This document shows positions 20,238 to 20,346 of a stretch of DNA of 20,346 nucleotides, one piece after another. Source of the stretch: Pelargonium cotyledonis (taxonomy: Eukaryota > Streptophyta > Magnoliopsida > Geraniales > Geraniaceae); the NCBI GenBank assembly GCA_036897625.1, contig JAYMTA010001369.1:1-20346 (forward strand), read 5' to 3'. A program made the position numbers and the translations under genes. How positions within the stretch are numbered: position 1 is the first letter of the stretch; every line of letters begins with the position of its first letter. The notes under the pieces are model-generated. The model had not been told where the DNA came from, ran no database searches, and saw nothing but the letters and a program-made list of their open reading frames with translations.

Positions 20238-20346
20238 CGTTTGGTACAATGTAATGGAAGGGAATGGAATGAGTATTCTAGACTGAATACTATTACAGCG
20301 TGAATACTTATTCCATGCAGAGCGTTTGGTAAAAATTTGGAATAAT
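20238..20346. mobile_element. Foldback MITE-like element(s), cut by window end
   Basis: CGTTTGGTACAATG, then GGAAGGGAATGGAATGAG, is a common plant MITE head. TGGAATGAGTATTC (20265-20278) and GAATACTTATTCCA (20302-20315) are inverted copies with 13 of 14 bases paired. CGTTTGGTA recurs at 20323-20331 with another GGAAT following, as if a second copy starts before the window closes. Confidence 0.5.

Overview
The window is nuclear DNA of a flowering plant, almost certainly a eudicot. It is AT-rich, its genes are split by short GT-AG introns, and all four genes are plant housekeeping or regulatory families. MITE-like DNA transposon fragments and worn minisatellites fill the gaps. There is no bacterial-style operon, tRNA, rRNA or CRISPR array. 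No recognisable retroelement protein is present.

Layout: (1) 1-1500 is AT-rich non-coding DNA with a short 12-bp tandem repeat at its left edge. (2) 1500-4455 (+) is a clade E protein phosphatase 2C of the EGR type, with a long untranslated leader and five coding exons (374 aa). (3) 4456-6005 is a convergent intergenic gap. (4) 6006 to about 12050 (-) is an SR30-type serine/arginine-rich splicing factor: a leader exon plus 12 coding exons, 290 aa in the favoured model. Its 2.1-kb intron lies before the last two exons and has ambiguous splice sites at its 3' end. (5) 12060-13660 is a divergent intergenic region holding a 105-bp hAT-like MITE and a degenerate 60-84-bp tandem repeat. (6) 13762-16076 (+) is a 99-aa HIG1-domain mitochondrial protein in three exons. 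(7) 16077-17400 is intergenic with several decayed repeats. (8) 17400-19385 (+) is ribosomal protein eL22, with a telo-box leader and two coding exons (124 aa). (9) 19386-20346 is downstream repeat-like DNA ending in a foldback MITE cut by the window edge.

The genes do not form a pathway: growth and stress signalling, pre-mRNA splicing, respiratory-chain assembly and translation. What links them is position. From memory, Arabidopsis keeps HIG1-domain and RPL22 genes side by side, with an EGR phosphatase nearby, in two duplicated blocks, so this looks like a retained ancestral neighbourhood with SR30 as an extra member. I found no convincing undescribed system. The best leads are alternative-splicing signals in SR30 and HIGD1 and several unexplained degenerate repeat arrays. 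Exon models were built by eye from splice sites, reading-phase continuity and family recall; transcript ends are estimates.
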